A stretch of DNA of 64,000 nucleotides from an uncultured Bacteroides sp. (GTDB lineage: Bacteria; Bacteroidota; Bacteroidia; Bacteroidales; Bacteroidaceae), in contig CAAFUN010000168.1 in assembly GCA_900766195.1 (NCBI GenBank), positions 4,089 to 68,088 on the forward strand, in the 5' to 3' direction. The stretch's first letter is position 1. The number at the start of each line of letters is the position of its first letter. Shown here piece after piece: positions 62,338 through 64,000 of this stretch. The position numbers were made by a program, and so were the translations under genes. The notes under the pieces were generated by a model. It saw only the letters and a list, made by a program, of their open reading frames with translations. It had not been told where the DNA came from and ran no database searches.

Positions 62338-62363
62338 AGTCTGCAAATGATATCCTCATGTAA
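62334..62363 (+). pseudogene. HipA-like toxin start remnant (9 codons)
   Basis: An ATG overlaps the antitoxin stop (ATGA) and reads MKSANDILM before a stop. HipA-type N-terminal proteins in Bacteroidales often begin MKSA and carry an NDxLAG-like segment, so this may be the front of a toxin removed by deletion. Very short; the identity is inferred from position. Confidence 0.4.
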
Positions 62364-62652
62364 AGCTAAAGCAAGTTGATTTTACGCCAAATTTTGTTTT
62401 ATTTCCAAAATTCATTATATTGCTCGTGCCAAAGGACGTGATTTTGCGATTTGGTGATTTTGTAAATTCATTGACAGAATAACTTCACTCTATCCTCTGT
62501 TTGCTATTTCATTTCTATAATTCTATAAAAATGCTGAATTCTTGAAATAAAACAGCCATAATATACTGCTTTTCTATTGTTACCGCAGTAACTGTTACGG
62601 CGGTAACAGAAATAATATGCTACAATACAAATACTTATAACATGCATCAGAA
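62364..62652. other. Gene-free stretch with a 31-bp palindrome
   Basis: AT-rich with no credible gene. It contains the 31-bp palindrome at 62578-62608. It is probably deletion scar between the HipB remnant and the exported protein gene. Confidence 0.4.
62578..62608. repeat. 31-bp near-perfect palindrome
   Basis: TGTTACCGC (62578-62586) and GCGGTAACA (62600-62608) are exact inverted arms. The centre AGTAACTGTTACG is itself a dyad (GTAAC/GTTAC). Over 31 bases only the centre and one pair of positions break symmetry. It may be an operator or a terminator of the downstream minus-strand gene. Confidence 0.65.
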
Positions 62653-63615
62653 TTATTGACCGCAATCTTTCTTCTTTTCTATTATAGACTTTATTATTTC
62701 TTTGGCTAATTGAAGCTTGTCTGTATGGTATGCTGTTCTCTTCACTGTTTTAGAAATAGACAGATAGGTATATCCATTTTGTTGTCTTTCAGAGTAAATA
62801 CAGTCGGTTAGCTGTTCTTCATTTATTTTATAATTTAATTCTTCAGAATACCTCTCGCCTTCGTCTAAATGAAAGATGCCATAGGAATATGTTGTTTTAT
62901 CTTTTTCATACATCTTGATCTTTAAATAGATATTATCCTCCTTAAATGGAATTTTAGTCACTTCATCTATTCTGCCATTTTCATCATAAGAATAAGTCAC
63001 TTCCCATTTGTAATTTAGAGAAGAGTCATAACCGCAATTTGTTGTTATTTCAGACCTAATTATTCTGTATTTATTATTCTGTTCTCGTGGGAACCATAAA
63101 TTATCTATAAGGATACTATAGCAAGGAAAGCATTCTAAGTTTGTGAGAAATAAAGAAATAATAGGAAGTATGTTTAATTTATTGTATCCCTGTTCATATA
63201 AATAATCAAAATACGATTTAGTCAAATAATATGTGTTGGAATTTACTGTTATGGAAGACTTTTCACTGTTGAATTGACAACTCAAACTTTCAGTATTGCT
63301 TTGGTCTATATTACATCTTATGGCGAGATTATTGTTATTATTTTTTATTGCATAAAATAAAGATTCTCCTCCTTGCAAATTGTATATGGTTATGCTATCA
63401 TTTGTAAATAATCCAATATAATCCGTTGGAATTTTAACTCTTTCCATGTCAGATTCTCTGTATCCCGTTTCATTATTAAAAGTGCCGAGTTCTTCAAATG
63501 TCTTTTGTAGATGAATAACTTGATATTCTTTATCTGTCTTTCTTAATGTTACTTGCGCATGACTGCCAAGTGTAATAAATAGAGAATAAAATAATATGAA
63601 TGAAGCTGTTTTCAT
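62653..63615 (-). CDS. Exported protein of unknown function
   Basis: The 320-aa precursor is taken from MKTASFILFYSLF at 63615 (three more codons exist upstream), with a signal peptide ending near GSHAQ. The mature part is Asn/Ser/Thr-rich and beta-prone, with KWEVTYSYDENGRIDEVTKI, a motif like the tyrosine-rich repeats of YD/RHS-related proteins but not clearly repeated. It contains six cysteines. No family was recognised. It is AT-rich and flanked by toxin-antitoxin scars and a recombinase, which suggests accessory DNA. Confidence 0.65.
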   Translation of the reverse strand: MKTASFILFYSLFITLGSHAQVTLRKTDKEYQVIHLQKTFEELGTFNNETGYRESDMERVKIPTDYIGLFTNDSITIYNLQGGESLFYAIKNNNNNLAIRCNIDQSNTESLSCQFNSEKSSITVNSNTYYLTKSYFDYLYEQGYNKLNILPIISLFLTNLECFPCYSILIDNLWFPREQNNKYRIIRSEITTNCGYDSSLNYKWEVTYSYDENGRIDEVTKIPFKEDNIYLKIKMYEKDKTTYSYGIFHLDEGERYSEELNYKINEEQLTDCIYSERQQNGYTYLSISKTVKRTAYHTDKLQLAKEIIKSIIEKKKDCGQ

Positions 63616-63829
63616 GTGTCTCATTTTTTTAATTCTGTAAAAGTAATAATTTTATAGATTAACGCAATCAAAGTACGACAATTGAGTTAGACTAGCCTAA
63701 TGAGGTGACGCATTCTTTTCATTGATAATAATGGCTGGCATTGATTATCCCATTATTTTTATATTCTTCAAAATTGACTAACGTAAGTTTTGTTATCTTT
63801 ATGGCTTAAATATTAATTAATTATTATTT

Positions 63830-64000
63830 ATGGACAAACAAAGTCGGACACGTTCTCATCGTGTTTTCTCAGCTATCCGTATTTCAGCACTCAGTGCTTC
63901 TTTAGTCAGAGAGCTTCTGGCATCCGGTCGTTATGCTACGGCCCGTGCCTATTCCTCTTCAGTCCGTCGTGTCCTCCACTTTTCGGGGGACGAAGGGCTT
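63830..64000 (+). CDS. Tyrosine recombinase, N-terminal fragment (runs off window)
   Basis: 57 codons are visible. The segment VRELLASGRYATARAYSSS is the N-terminal core-binding signature of Bacteroides phase-variation integrases (compare the ALRYGTARSY-type motif). Upstream, 63795-63804 reads TATCTTTATG, the same ten bases found ahead of the recombinase at 3257. Completeness cannot be judged. In Bacteroides such genes often sit at the edge of a capsule or fimbrial locus with an invertible promoter, which would lie beyond the window. Confidence 0.8.
   Translation, partial: MDKQSRTRSHRVFSAIRISALSASLVRELLASGRYATARAYSSSVRRVLHFSGDEGL

Overview
The window looks like a chromosomal segment of a Bacteroides (order Bacteroidales). 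The evidence is the repeated promoter signature TAnnTTTG (in several places with TTTG 19-20 bases upstream), the FimA/Mfa-type lipoprotein fimbriae, GldH, a DUF3575/DUF3868 gene pair, and moderately AT-rich DNA with little Shine-Dalgarno sequence. The genus is inferred from these traits and no species is claimed.

Layout. 1-1.6 kb (minus): 5' two thirds of a fused aspartokinase/homoserine dehydrogenase, preceded by a short threonine-rich leader peptide and mutually exclusive stem segments that look like an attenuator. 2.1-3.15 kb: type I asparaginase. 3.2-21.2 kb: a fimbrial locus. A tyrosine recombinase gene with one frame break sits beside a 954-bp gene-free AT-rich segment bounded by perfect 22-bp inverted repeats. 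A Bacteroides-type promoter at the right edge of that segment points into nine co-directional genes: DUF3575, DUF3868/OmpA/TPR, major fimbrillin, FimB/Mfa2 anchor, two minor fimbrillin-like lipoproteins, an LRR lipoprotein and two very large adhesin-like proteins sharing their C-terminal ~590 residues. A hairpin after the major subunit and a terminator at the end complete the unit. This reads as a phase-variable fimbria held in the ON orientation, possibly locked there because the recombinase is broken.

21.3-24.2 kb (minus): small accessory genes (NTF2-like, AraC-GyrI, GNAT, DUF3788), then 1.2 kb without genes that contains a GC-rich ~110-nt foldback. 25.4-32.4 kb (plus): methyltransferase, RadA, FAD-dependent protein, a LuxR-type regulator with a His/Met-rich linker, and a TonB-dependent receptor. 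32.4-36.3 kb (minus): zinc-ribbon membrane protein, U32 peptidase and MetA. 36.5-42.5 kb (plus): fimbrillin-like/FISUMP lipoprotein, MetF, DNA polymerase III delta', a PSP1 (RicT-like) protein and GldH. 42.5-49.8 kb (minus): purH-mreB-mreC-mreD-mrdA-rodA, the elongasome cluster. 49.9-58.1 kb (minus): M13 peptidase, ABC-F ATPase, CNNM/CorC-like protein, ribosomal protein L19, an Arg/Ser-rich lipoprotein and a CvfB-like S1 protein. 58.3-59.5 kb (plus): malate dehydrogenase and tRNA-Phe.

The last 4.5 kb is an eroded accessory zone. An AbiEi antitoxin is followed by an internally deleted AbiEii toxin. A DyP peroxidase is followed by a HipB-like antitoxin whose presumed HipA partner is reduced to nine codons. 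There is also an exported protein of unknown function and, at the edge, the N-terminus of a second tyrosine recombinase that may belong to another phase-variable locus.
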